DNA of 64,000 bases from Bog-473 sp963770645 (GTDB lineage: Bacteria > Actinomycetota > Acidimicrobiia > Acidimicrobiales > RAAP-2), in contig CAVYQL010000004.1 in the NCBI GenBank assembly GCA_963770645.1, positions 806,001 to 870,000 of the forward strand, in the 5' to 3' direction. Numbering within the stretch: position 1 is the stretch's first letter; the number at the start of each line of letters is the position of its first letter. The position numbers and the translations under genes are program-made. Below are positions 25,723 to 33,731 of the stretch, piece by piece. The notes beneath the pieces are model-generated. The model did not search any database and had not been told where the DNA came from. It worked only from the letters and a program-made list of their open reading frames with translations.

Positions 25723-26844
25723 TCAGTCATAGAGCGCCTCGACCCACCACTGCCCCCGCTCGGTACGCAACAGGCGCGCCACCCCGTCCGCGGTGACCAG
25801 TTGCATGCGGGCCGTACGCCGGCGCACCGACCACCAACGCTCGGTGACCGGCCAGGGCCCGGCCCACGCCACCACCTGCTCCCAGGGACCGCCGTCGACC
25901 GAGAGCCGGTCGATCGCCGCGGTGAGCAATCCCCGCCCGCTCACGACCATGGCGTTCCCCTCGGCGTCGGCCAGCTCGGCGCGGGGCGGTGCCCGCAGCA
26001 CGTCGGTCGGCGCGGGCGGCGGCACGCGTCCCGGCCAGGGCGCGGCGCCGGGATCCGCGCCGGAACCGGTGCTCGAGCCTGCTGCACCCGAACTCGCGTC
26101 GCGGCTGCCCCAGGGCACCAGCACCGACTGGCCGGCCGGGTCGCGCCCACCCTGCAGCCGGCCCACCAGCACCGCCTCGATGCCGAGGCGGTGCTGCACC
26201 TTGACGACGGCGCGCGCGGCGCGGCGGTCAGCCTCGGAGGTGCCACCGAAGAAGCTGGGCTGAGCGGGCGGGGGCGCGGCGTCGCCACGGTCGGGATCCT
26301 CACCGCGCGCCACGCGCAGGCGTCGCTCGATGGCGCGGTCGCGCAACCCCGCCAGCTCCCCGCTCTCACCCCGGGCCACCGCGTGGCAGGCGGCCGCGTC
26401 GGCACCGAAGCGATCGGACACGCTCGCTGCCGGCAACGCGGCGAACTGGCCCAAGGTGGTGATCCCGAGCCGCTGCAAGGTGACGGCCAGGTCGGGCCGC
26501 GCCAGCGTGGCTACCGACCAGGGGGCGAGGAAGTCAGCAGAGGTGCCGGGCGGGACGATCAGCTCGGCGCGCGCGGCCAGGACCGCGGCGAAGAGCCCGT
26601 CGGCCACGCCGACGCTGACGTCCTCGTCCACCCGCTCGGCCAGGAGCGCGACGACCGCCTCCTCGCCGCCGAAGAAGCGGGCGGGCCCGCGCGCCGGCAA
26701 TGCGCAGACCCCGAGCCGGACGGGGTGCACCCAGGGACAGACTTCGCTCGCGCCCGCCACGACGCGGGCGAAGCGCCGCGCCTCCTCTCCCCGCGCCCCT
26801 TCCTCGAGGAGCTCGGGACACCAGATGACCACCAACCGTTCCAC
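25723..26844 (-). CDS. imuB: ImuB-type Y-family polymerase-like protein, shortened
   Basis: ImuB is a catalytically inactive Y-family protein that links DnaE2 and ImuA to the sliding clamp. Recognisable parts are LVVIWCP at the start, LGVCALPARGPARFFGGEEA, the helix-hairpin region VTLQRLGITTLGQFAALPA, and the C-terminal block FFGGTSEADRRAARAVVKVQ to VLVPWGSRD. At 373 residues it is roughly 150 shorter than typical ImuB. The N-terminus jumps from WCP straight to ELLEEGARGEEARRFARVV, skipping about 60 residues. The little-finger region between LAGLRDR and FFGG is also missing. It starts with GTG 26844, 22 bases after imuA. Whether the short form works is unknown. Confidence 0.85.
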   Translation of the reverse strand: MERLVVIWCPELLEEGARGEEARRFARVVAGASEVCPWVHPVRLGVCALPARGPARFFGGEEAVVALLAERVDEDVSVGVADGLFAAVLAARAELIVPPGTSADFLAPWSVATLARPDLAVTLQRLGITTLGQFAALPAASVSDRFGADAAACHAVARGESGELAGLRDRAIERRLRVARGEDPDRGDAAPPPAQPSFFGGTSEADRRAARAVVKVQHRLGIEAVLVGRLQGGRDPAGQSVLVPWGSRDASSGAAGSSTGSGADPGAAPWPGRVPPPAPTDVLRAPPRAELADAEGNAMVVSGRGLLTAAIDRLSVDGGPWEQVVAWAGPWPVTERWWSVRRRTARMQLVTADGVARLLRTERGQWWVEALYD

Positions 26845-26866
26845 GCCTTCTTCTCCACCACGCCGC

Positions 26867-27664
26867 TCAGGCCGCCTCCGGCCCGTCGTCCGGGCCGGCC
26901 CAACCCGGACGGCCCGCTTCTTCTTCCGTTTCTTCCGTTTCTTCCGTTTCTTCCGTTTCTTCCACCACCCCCGACCCGGCGGGGAGCCACAGCGCGCATT
27001 CGGTGACCCGGCCGGCGGCGCGGCGCCCGCTGACGCGCACTTCGGCCCGGCGACCGTTCAGATGGCCGTGGCCCTGCCCGACGCCTTCCCACGCGCCTGC
27101 AGCCACCGAGAGCGCGAGGTCGCCGCCTTCAGGCCAGGCACCGGCGCGCTCGAGCAGGACCACCAACGCGGCCTGGCGCTCGCGCGCCCGCGCGCGGAAG
27201 TGGCGCGCTGCGGTTAGGCGAACCCGGCCGGGCGGACGCACCAGCACCACGTCGACGCCGGAGAGGAGGTCACCGGCTGCCTCGGCCCATCCGCTGCCTG
27301 GATGGGGCACGAAGACGACCCGGCGCAGATCGAGCCCGAGCCCCGCAGCCGCCACCACGCCCGGGTCGGGCAGGCCAACGGCGGCGCACCAGCTGCCGGC
27401 CGTCGACGCCGCGACGAGGAGGGACAGCGCGAGCGTGGTCGCGCCGTGCCCCGGCGGGCCGCTCACAGTGGTGGTCGTCCCGCGCCGGAGCGCGCCGCCG
27501 GGAAAGAGCGGGGCCAGCGGCGCCGGCACCGGCAAGGTCCGCCCGGCCACCGGCGTGACGGGCCGGACCCGGTCGGCCAGTCCGGGGGGGAGCTCACGGG
27601 AACGGGGGGCCGGCGGTCGAACCGGCGCTGGAGATGGCGATCCCCCTGGATGAAAAGCGAACAT
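26867..27664 (-). CDS. imuA: ImuA/RecA-like mutasome protein
   Basis: A RecA-like accessory protein of the ImuA-ImuB-DnaE2 mutasome, about 265 residues. The degenerate ATP-binding fold is TTTVSGPPGHGATTLALSLL near residue 65, followed by VVFVPHPGSGWAEAAGDLL and VDVVLVRPPGRVRLTAARHF. The C-terminus holds an acidic repeat of Glu-Glu-Thr encoded by 9-bp tandem copies. The ATG at 27664 lies in the centre of the LexA palindrome, so translation starts inside the operator; an upstream in-frame extension has no protein-like character. It opens the imuA-imuB-dnaE2 operon. Confidence 0.85.
   Translation of the reverse strand: MFAFHPGGSPSPAPVRPPAPRSRELPPGLADRVRPVTPVAGRTLPVPAPLAPLFPGGALRRGTTTTVSGPPGHGATTLALSLLVAASTAGSWCAAVGLPDPGVVAAAGLGLDLRRVVFVPHPGSGWAEAAGDLLSGVDVVLVRPPGRVRLTAARHFRARARERQAALVVLLERAGAWPEGGDLALSVAAGAWEGVGQGHGHLNGRRAEVRVSGRRAAGRVTECALWLPAGSGVVEETEETEETEETEEEAGRPGWAGPDDGPEAA
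26921..26965. repeat. 9-bp tandem repeat in the imuA 3' end
   Basis: Four perfect copies of TTCTTCCGT (plus strand) and a fifth degenerate copy encode the Glu-Glu-Thr repeats of the ImuA tail. Changes in copy number would keep the reading frame. Confidence 0.9.
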
Positions 27665-27672
27665 ATGTTCGC
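27657..27672. promoter_or_regulatory. LexA (SOS) box between imuA and the SRAP gene
   Basis: GCGAACATATGTTCGC is a perfect 16-bp palindrome containing CGAAC-N4-GTTCG, the established actinobacterial/Gram-positive LexA site. It overlaps the imuA start codon and lies about 100 bp upstream of the divergent SRAP gene, so LexA could control both directions. Confidence 0.93.
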
Positions 27673-27771
27673 AGGATACAGAGACTGTGTGTGCTCTGCT
27701 CGGGGAGGCAAAGAGCCAGGTCAAGCGCCGTCATGTCGCCGTAGGACCGGGTAAGACGCAATGCTGTCGGC

Positions 27772-28521
27772 ATGTGCGGACGCTTCGCTCTCTATACCCC
27801 GCCGGCCCGGATCGCCCGCTACTTCGGCGCCACCCTGGCCGACGACATCGAACAGGACTACAAGCCCAGCTGGAATGTCGCCCCCACGGACCAGGTCCTC
27901 GGGGTGAGAGAGCGGCCGCCGCGACCGGGTCCGGCGGAAGCGGGCGGTGCCCCCACCGACGGACAGCCCGACGGACAGCCCGAACGGCTGCTCATGTCGT
28001 TCCGCTGGGGCCTCGTCCCCTTGTGGTCCAAGGACGCCAAGGCAGGCAGCCGCCTCTTCAACGCGCGCAGCGAGACCGTCGCCACCAGGGCCTCCTTCCG
28101 AGAAGCCTTCAAGGAGCGGCGCATCATCGTCCCCGCCGACGGGTTCTACGAGTGGCGCAAGACCAAGACCGGCGCGAAGCAGCCGCACTACTTCACACGC
28201 GCCGACGGCGCGCCCATGGCCTTCGCCGGTCTGGCCGAGCGCTGGCGTCCCAAGGACGCGCCTAAGGACACCTCGTATCTACGCAGCTGCACCGTGATCA
28301 CGGCCCCGGGAGGCGCGGACATGGAGGGAATCCACGACCGCATGCCCGTCATTTTGGACCCCGCGACCTTCGACCTCTGGCTCGACCCGACCAACGAGGA
28401 CTCCGAGGAGCTGCGCGCCCTGCTGCGGCCGCCCCCGGCTGGCACCGTGGTGCACCACCAGGTCGGGCCGCGAATCGGTAACGTGCGGAACAACGATCCG
28501 ACGCTCATCGAGTCCGTGTGA
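27772..28521 (+). CDS. SRAP-domain (HMCES/YedK) abasic-site DNA-protein crosslinker
   Basis: A 249-residue SOS-response-associated protein that covalently caps abasic sites in single-stranded DNA through its N-terminal cysteine. MCGRFALY gives Cys2, the catalytic residue after Met removal. Other family residues are NVAPTDQVLGVRE, MSFRWGLVPLWSKD, FNARSETVA, the PADGFYEW block with the active-site Glu, and IHDRMPVIL with the conserved His. A hydrophilic insertion near residues 50-70 contains two DGQP copies. The divergent SOS box and the neighbouring mutasome agree with a DNA-damage role. Confidence 0.93.
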   Translation: MCGRFALYTPPARIARYFGATLADDIEQDYKPSWNVAPTDQVLGVRERPPRPGPAEAGGAPTDGQPDGQPERLLMSFRWGLVPLWSKDAKAGSRLFNARSETVATRASFREAFKERRIIVPADGFYEWRKTKTGAKQPHYFTRADGAPMAFAGLAERWRPKDAPKDTSYLRSCTVITAPGGADMEGIHDRMPVILDPATFDLWLDPTNEDSEELRALLRPPPAGTVVHHQVGPRIGNVRNNDPTLIESV

Positions 28522-28625
28522 GGGACGAGTAGGGCGGCCGGAGGGCCCGGTCGACCAGTCGGCCGGTGCAGAAGAAGACAGGGGCCGGGGGGCCCACGTG
28601 AGGGACGACACGTGAGGGAGGAACG

Positions 28626-30164
28626 ATGAGCCTCGATCGGTCTCGGTTCGACCGGCGGACCCTGCTGCAGGCCGCGCTCGCCGCCGGCGGCGCGACGGTG
28701 CTGGCCGCAGCCAGCCGGGGCGAGGGCGCTGGCGCCGCGATCGCGCGGGCCGCGGCGAAGAGTACGCCGGCGGGCTCGGACCTCGGCGCCATCGAGCACG
28801 TCGTGTTCCTCATGCAGGAGAACCGGTCATTCGACCACTACTACGGGACGCTGGGCGGGGTGCGCGGCTTCGACGACCACCCGCACGGCTCACTGGGGAA
28901 CTTCGCCCAGGCCTGGCCCGGCGGCCGCGACAAGACGCTTCTCCCCTTCCATCTCGACTCGAAGTCGGGCATCGGCGAGTGCACTCAGGACCTCGACCAC
29001 AGCTGGCCTGGGGAGCACATGAGTTGGGACAACGGCACCAACGGGGCCTTCGTGTCGACCCACACCAGCCCTCAGTTCCAGGGCCCGACCCAGGGCGAGT
29101 TCACCATGGGCTACTACGAGCGCTCCGACCTTCCCTTCTATTACGCCCTCGCGGACGCCTTCACCATCTGCGACAACTACCACTGCTCGGTGCTCGGACC
29201 CACGCATCCCAACCGGCTCATGTCGCTCTCGGGCACCATCGACCCCACGGGCGCGGCGGGCGGGCCGGTCCTCATCACCAACGGGTCGCCCGACGCCATC
29301 GGGAGCGTGCACTGGGACACGATGCCCGAGGTCCTCGAGGACGCCGGGGTGAGCTGGAAGGTCTACAACCCGGCGGGCACCCTGTACACCCCCCAAACCC
29401 AGCAGAAATACGGCATTCTCAGTGACGCCATCCTCCCCTACTTCAGCCAGTACCAGAACCCGCAGTCAGTGCTCTACCAGAAGGCCTTTCTGCCGCTGTA
29501 CCCGAACGACTTCGTGAGCGACATCAAGGCCGGGACGCTGCCGGCGGTCAGCTGGCTCATCCCGCCAATCGGCTACGACGAGCACCCCTCGTCGCCCCCC
29601 GCCCTGGGAGAGTGGTACACGAGCCAAGTGCTCTCCGCGCTGGTGTCCAACCCGAAGGTGTGGTCCAAGACCGTGCTCTTCCACATGTACGACGAGAACG
29701 ACGGCTTCTTCGACCACGTGCCGCCGCCGGTGGCACCGCACGGCACGCCCGGCGAGTACGTCACAGTCTCGCCGCTGCCGGACGACGCTGACGGTTTTGC
29801 CGGACCGGTCGGGATGGGTTTCCGCGTCCCGATGCTGGTGCTCTCACCGTTCAGCCGAGGCGGCCACGTGGCGTCGCAGGTCTTCGACCACACGTCGCAA
29901 CTGCGCTTCTTAGAGGAGCGCTTCGGGGTGAAGGCACCCAACGTCTCGGCCTGGCGCCGCAAGACAGCGGGCGACCTCACCTCCACGCTCCACATGGGCA
30001 CGGCCGATGCGACCACGCCGAAGCTACCGAGCACCTCGAGGGACCAGATGGCCAACGTGATGGCGCTGGGCTGCTCGGAGAGCCAGATCCTCGAGGCCGA
30101 CAACAACATGCCTTCGTACCCGGTGCCGGTACACCAGTCGATGCCGAGACAGGAGCGGGTATAG
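28626..30164 (+). CDS. Tat-exported phospholipase C-like phosphoesterase, copy 1
   Basis: A 512-residue secreted enzyme of the phosphoesterase family that includes bacterial phospholipase C and acid phosphatases. The N-terminus DRRTLLQAALAAGGATVLAA is a twin-arginine signal. The active-site block is HVVFLMQENRSFDHYYG near residue 60, with the nucleophile/metal-binding NRSFDHY. A second metal region, MYDENDGFFDHVPPP, lies near residue 358, and DHTSQLRFLEERFG later. ATG 28626 follows GGGAGG. The 100 bp before it contain short direct repeats of GTGAGGGA. Substrate (phospholipid or phosphate ester) is not decided by the sequence; a homologue lies at 34.6-36.0 kb. Confidence 0.87.
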   Translation: MSLDRSRFDRRTLLQAALAAGGATVLAAASRGEGAGAAIARAAAKSTPAGSDLGAIEHVVFLMQENRSFDHYYGTLGGVRGFDDHPHGSLGNFAQAWPGGRDKTLLPFHLDSKSGIGECTQDLDHSWPGEHMSWDNGTNGAFVSTHTSPQFQGPTQGEFTMGYYERSDLPFYYALADAFTICDNYHCSVLGPTHPNRLMSLSGTIDPTGAAGGPVLITNGSPDAIGSVHWDTMPEVLEDAGVSWKVYNPAGTLYTPQTQQKYGILSDAILPYFSQYQNPQSVLYQKAFLPLYPNDFVSDIKAGTLPAVSWLIPPIGYDEHPSSPPALGEWYTSQVLSALVSNPKVWSKTVLFHMYDENDGFFDHVPPPVAPHGTPGEYVTVSPLPDDADGFAGPVGMGFRVPMLVLSPFSRGGHVASQVFDHTSQLRFLEERFGVKAPNVSAWRRKTAGDLTSTLHMGTADATTPKLPSTSRDQMANVMALGCSESQILEADNNMPSYPVPVHQSMPRQERV

Positions 30165-30194
30165 CCGATCTCTCATGCTTCTGGTGCCGCTACG

Positions 30195-31244
30195 TCAGCC
30201 CGGTGCATGACCGACGAGGGCGACGCTGCGCCCGATGGTCTGGCGCTCGGCCATGGACTGGAGGGCGCCCGGGAGCGCGTCGAACGCCACCTGGCGACCC
30301 ACCACGGGTCGCAGAGCGCCCTGCGCGATGAGGTCGAGCACGTTGGCGTGGATCCGCTCCCCGTCGGCGTGGGACGGGAAGTTGTACCCGCTGAGGTGCT
30401 TGAGCGCCGAGGGGTCGTCCACGTAGGCGAGGCAGACCCCAGAGAGCGAGAAGTTCCCGAAGAGCACCGGCCGGGGCACGATCCCCTCGTCTTCGGCCTC
30501 GATCCCCGACGCGAAGCCGACGAGAAGATGACGCCCGTTGAAGGCCATGCAGCGAAAGGTCCTCGTCGTCACGTCTCCCCCGATTGTGTCGAAGGCGACG
30601 TCCACCCCCCGTCCACTCGTCGCCTCGAGCACCGCGTCGACGAAGTCTTCTGTGACGTAGTCGATGGCGACGTCAGCTCCGAGGGAGCGGCACAGCTCGA
30701 GCTTGGCGGCTGAGCCGGCCGTCGCGATCACGCGGGCGCCGGCCTGGACCGCCAGCTCCACCGCCGCCGTCCCCACCCCACCGGCGGCCGCGTGAATCAA
30801 GACGGTTTCGCCGGCGAGGAGGTGTGCCCGCTCGTGCAGCGCGAGCCACGACAGGTGAAACGGTAGGTAGATGGCAGCCGCTTCGGGGTCGGGCAACGTG
30901 GACTCGGGTGGCATCTCGAAGGCCATGGCGCTCGGCCCGACGGCCACCTCCGCGTACCCGCCGAACGCGCCGCTCGGCACGACGACCACCCGCTTCCCGA
31001 TCCACTCCTCGGCACCGGCACCTGCGTCCTCGACGTTGCCCAGCACCTCCATGCCAGGTGTATACGGGAGAGGCGGGCGAACGGTCAGATAACGACCCCG
31101 CACGCCGTCGACATCGTTGAAATTGAGAGTTGCGGCCGCGACGCGCACCAGGACTTCGCCGGGCCCCGCCGCCGGCGCCGACAGCTCCTCGAGCCGAAGC
31201 ACGTCGGCGGGCTCGCCATACTCGTGCACGCGCCACGCCTTCAT
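30195..31244 (-). CDS. zinc-independent MDR oxidoreductase (NADPH:quinone reductase-like)
   Basis: A 349-residue medium-chain dehydrogenase/reductase. The N-terminal GroES-like domain has GEVLVRVAAATLNFNDVDGV and PYTPGMEVLG; the nucleotide-binding fold is IHAAAGGVGTAAVELAVQAG near residue 150, typical of quinone-oxidoreductase/enoyl-reductase members. Structural and catalytic zinc cysteines are absent. It is probably cytoplasmic and NADPH-dependent. It lies seven bases after the SnoaL-like gene on the same strand, forming a short operon with that gene and the methyltransferase. Confidence 0.85.
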   Translation of the reverse strand: MKAWRVHEYGEPADVLRLEELSAPAAGPGEVLVRVAAATLNFNDVDGVRGRYLTVRPPLPYTPGMEVLGNVEDAGAGAEEWIGKRVVVVPSGAFGGYAEVAVGPSAMAFEMPPESTLPDPEAAAIYLPFHLSWLALHERAHLLAGETVLIHAAAGGVGTAAVELAVQAGARVIATAGSAAKLELCRSLGADVAIDYVTEDFVDAVLEATSGRGVDVAFDTIGGDVTTRTFRCMAFNGRHLLVGFASGIEAEDEGIVPRPVLFGNFSLSGVCLAYVDDPSALKHLSGYNFPSHADGERIHANVLDLIAQGALRPVVGRQVAFDALPGALQSMAERQTIGRSVALVGHAPG

Positions 31245-31250
31245 GGGGCC

Positions 31251-31676
31251 TCAGGCCCAACCCTGCATCACGTGTTCGAACCACCACTGAGGAGCGGCGG
31301 CCACCAGCGCGGCCATGTCCCAGTAGTCGGTCCAGCGGGCGATCGTGGCGCCCTTGATCTCGTGGACCGACGTCACCGGGAGCGCCATCGACTCGCCAGT
31401 GGGCCACTCCCAGAGCTCGACGTGCTCGGTGATGACGACGTCGTCCCCCGCCACGAGATGGCGGCGCTCGTCGCTCAGTCCCGAGAGCTTGCCCCAAGCC
31501 AACGTGAGGCGACGGACGACCTCGTCGGGCCCGCGCGCCACGTCATCGTCGGGCGTGGTGATGTCGGTGTACTCCCCGTCCGGCGCGAAGCGGGACGCGG
31601 CCGCGGTGAGGTCCTGGCGGTACAGGTCCTCCCAGAAGCCCTCGATCAGCGCGCGGTTGTCGTCGGCTCGTGTCAC
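31251..31676 (-). CDS. SnoaL/NTF2-like protein
   Basis: A 141-residue cone-shaped NTF2-fold protein: NRALIEGFWEDLYRQDLTAA, FAPDGEYTDITTPDDDVARG and the C-terminal IARWTDYWDM are typical of SnoaL-like cyclases/isomerases and limonene epoxide hydrolase relatives. It starts at GTG 31676. It sits between a methyltransferase gene and an MDR oxidoreductase gene on the same strand, which suggests a small-molecule modification pathway. Activity cannot be assigned. Confidence 0.75.
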   Translation of the reverse strand: MTRADDNRALIEGFWEDLYRQDLTAAASRFAPDGEYTDITTPDDDVARGPDEVVRRLTLAWGKLSGLSDERRHLVAGDDVVITEHVELWEWPTGESMALPVTSVHEIKGATIARWTDYWDMAALVAAAPQWWFEHVMQGWA

Positions 31677-31691
31677 TGGGGCCTCCGTGTG

Positions 31692-32525
31692 TCAGTCCTG
31701 TTGTGTCGGTCGCCGGCCGGTGTAGAGCGCCGTCACGAAGACCCGTTCGATCTGGCCTCCGAAGGTGTCGCGGACGAGGGACTCGAGCTCGTCGAGCACG
31801 GTGCGTTGCCGGGCGGGCTCCAGACGCAGGACGGTGGCGACCGACGCGTAGAGCGCGCGGACCTGGTCGGCGTCGAGGAGGGTCGGCGTCCTGATGATCT
31901 CGCTCCGCACGTCCTCGAAGCGGCCCCACCGTTCCAGGTCCCGCAGGCGGTGCTCGACGTCGAGCTGAAAGGGTGGCCGATCCGCCTCCTCGAAGGCGAA
32001 GAAGCGCGGCCGCGTCCCGAGGATCCCCTCGGCGGCGCGGCTGAACTCGTCGAGCGCGGTCGGGTCCTGAAAGAGGGTCCACCACAGCGCGACCGAGCCC
32101 CCGGGACGGATCGCCTCTCCCAGTTTGGCAAGCCCTGCTTCCTGGTCGACCCAGTGGAAGCTCGTGGCGGCGACGGCAAGGTCGAACGCGGCGTCATTGA
32201 GTTCAGCCTCTTCGAACGGCGCCTCGATCACCCGGAGCGCGGTGCCGACGTCTTCGAAGGACTGTCTCAAAAATGCAGCCAGGTTCGGGTTGGGTTCGAC
32301 GGCAAGGACCGAGACGCCGGCAGCGAGGAGCCGTCGTGTGACCAGCCCGGTACCCGGCCCGATCTCGAGGACCCGCGCGCCCTCCGTGAGGCCGCAGCGT
32401 TGTTCGAGCGCGTCGTAGAGCGCGGCCGGGTATTGGGGCCGTCCCGCCTCGTACACGGAGGGGTCCAACCCGAAGAGGCGGCGGCCGTCTTCGCGCCGGA
32501 GGACGTCGTGCGGCTCGCCGACCAT
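31692..32525 (-). CDS. class I SAM-dependent methyltransferase
   Basis: A 277-residue Rossmann methyltransferase. The SAM-binding motif is VLEIGPGTGLVTRRLL near residue 52, followed by acidic VEPNPNL and the motif AATSFHWVDQEAGL typical of the UbiE/trans-aconitate-methyltransferase-like group. GGSVALWW is the post-core strand. It starts at ATG 32525 and is divergent from the DHDPR-like gene at 32.7 kb. The acceptor is unknown. Confidence 0.85.
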   Translation of the reverse strand: MVGEPHDVLRREDGRRLFGLDPSVYEAGRPQYPAALYDALEQRCGLTEGARVLEIGPGTGLVTRRLLAAGVSVLAVEPNPNLAAFLRQSFEDVGTALRVIEAPFEEAELNDAAFDLAVAATSFHWVDQEAGLAKLGEAIRPGGSVALWWTLFQDPTALDEFSRAAEGILGTRPRFFAFEEADRPPFQLDVEHRLRDLERWGRFEDVRSEIIRTPTLLDADQVRALYASVATVLRLEPARQRTVLDELESLVRDTFGGQIERVFVTALYTGRRPTQQD

Positions 32526-32657
32526 CGGCCAAGCATAGGAGCGCGTGGCGTGGCGTCCTCCTGGGCCGAGCAGGCGTTTGGGTGTCGAGCGCGACCCCTA
32601 CCTCGACCTGCCTGCTCACGTAGGGTGGGTTGTTCAACGCAGCCTCGGGGGTGGACC

Positions 32658-33731
32658 GTGACGTATCGAGTGATCCAGTGGGCAACCGGCAACGTGGGCC
32701 AGGCGGCTATCGAAGGCGTGCTCGGCCATCCCGACCTCGAACTGGCGGGGTGCTGGGTGCACTCCGAAGGCAAGGACGGGCAGGACGTCGGCACGCTGAT
32801 CGGACGCTCCCCGATCGGAGTCAGCGCGACCCGTGACGTCGACGCGCTGCTCGCGCTCGAGGCCGACTGCGTCGTCTACAGCCCGATCTTCGCAGACAGC
32901 GACACCGTCGTCCGGATCCTCGAGTCGGGCAAGAACCTGGTCACGCCGCTCGGCTGGTTCTACCCGCCCGCTGAGGAGCGTACCCGGCTCGACCTCGTGT
33001 GCCAGGCGTCGGGCGTCACGCTGCACGGCACCGGCATCCACCCCGGCGGCATCACCGAGCGCTTTCCCCTCATGGTGTCGGCGCTGTCTGCCTCCATCAC
33101 GCGGGTGCGGGCAGAGGAGTTCTCCGACATCCGCACCTATGGCGCCCCCGACGTCATCCGCGACTGGATGCTCTTCGGCAAGACGCCCGAGGAGTCGCGG
33201 CAGAGCATCATGGCCGAGGCACTCGGAGCCGGGTTCCGCCAGTCGGTGCACATGGTGGCCGACGAGCTCGGCTTCGACCTCGACCCCCAGCTGCGCACCA
33301 CGCACGAGATGGCGGTGGCCACGGCGCCGATCGAGTCACCCATCGGCCTGATTCAACCGGGCCTGGTGGCGGCGCAGCGCTTCCGCTGGGAGGGTCTGGT
33401 CGACGGCGAGCCGGTCGTCACCGCGGCGGTGAACTGGCTCATGGGCGAAGAGCACCTCGACCCGCCCTGGCGCTTTGGCCCCGACGGCGAGCACTTCGAG
33501 GTCGAGATCACCGGCGACCCCGACTGCCTGGTCTCGTTCCGCAAGCTGCACCCCGAATCCATTGCCTCCGGGCTCGAGCGCAACCGCGGCATCGTCGCCA
33601 CCGCGATGCACTGCGTCAACGCGGTGCCCTACGTCTGCGACGCCGAGCCCGGGTTGCGCACCTACCTCGAGATGCCGCTGGTGGCGGGCCGGGCGTCCGC
33701 GCCGCTTCGGCGCGGACGAACAACGAGATGA
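32658..33731 (+). CDS. dihydrodipicolinate reductase-like dehydrogenase, copy 2
   Basis: A 357-residue paralogue of the 18.5-kb gene. The Rossmann motif VIQWATGNVGQAAIEGVLGH is nearly the same, and the family C-terminus TAMHCVNAVPYVCDAEPGLR is conserved. The middle (GTGIHPGGITERFPLMV, DWMLFGKTPEESRQSIM) differs, so substrates may differ. The start is GTG 32658. The stop overlaps the ATG of the following SDR gene (ATGA), so the two are translationally coupled. Lysine biosynthesis is unlikely. The pair resembles the first pair in reversed order. Confidence 0.75.
   Translation: MTYRVIQWATGNVGQAAIEGVLGHPDLELAGCWVHSEGKDGQDVGTLIGRSPIGVSATRDVDALLALEADCVVYSPIFADSDTVVRILESGKNLVTPLGWFYPPAEERTRLDLVCQASGVTLHGTGIHPGGITERFPLMVSALSASITRVRAEEFSDIRTYGAPDVIRDWMLFGKTPEESRQSIMAEALGAGFRQSVHMVADELGFDLDPQLRTTHEMAVATAPIESPIGLIQPGLVAAQRFRWEGLVDGEPVVTAAVNWLMGEEHLDPPWRFGPDGEHFEVEITGDPDCLVSFRKLHPESIASGLERNRGIVATAMHCVNAVPYVCDAEPGLRTYLEMPLVAGRASAPLRRGRTTR

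Noticed and set aside
31224..32657. Upstream extension of the dehydrogenase frame
   Set aside because: It runs antisense through the SnoaL and methyltransferase genes; GTG 32658 is the natural start.
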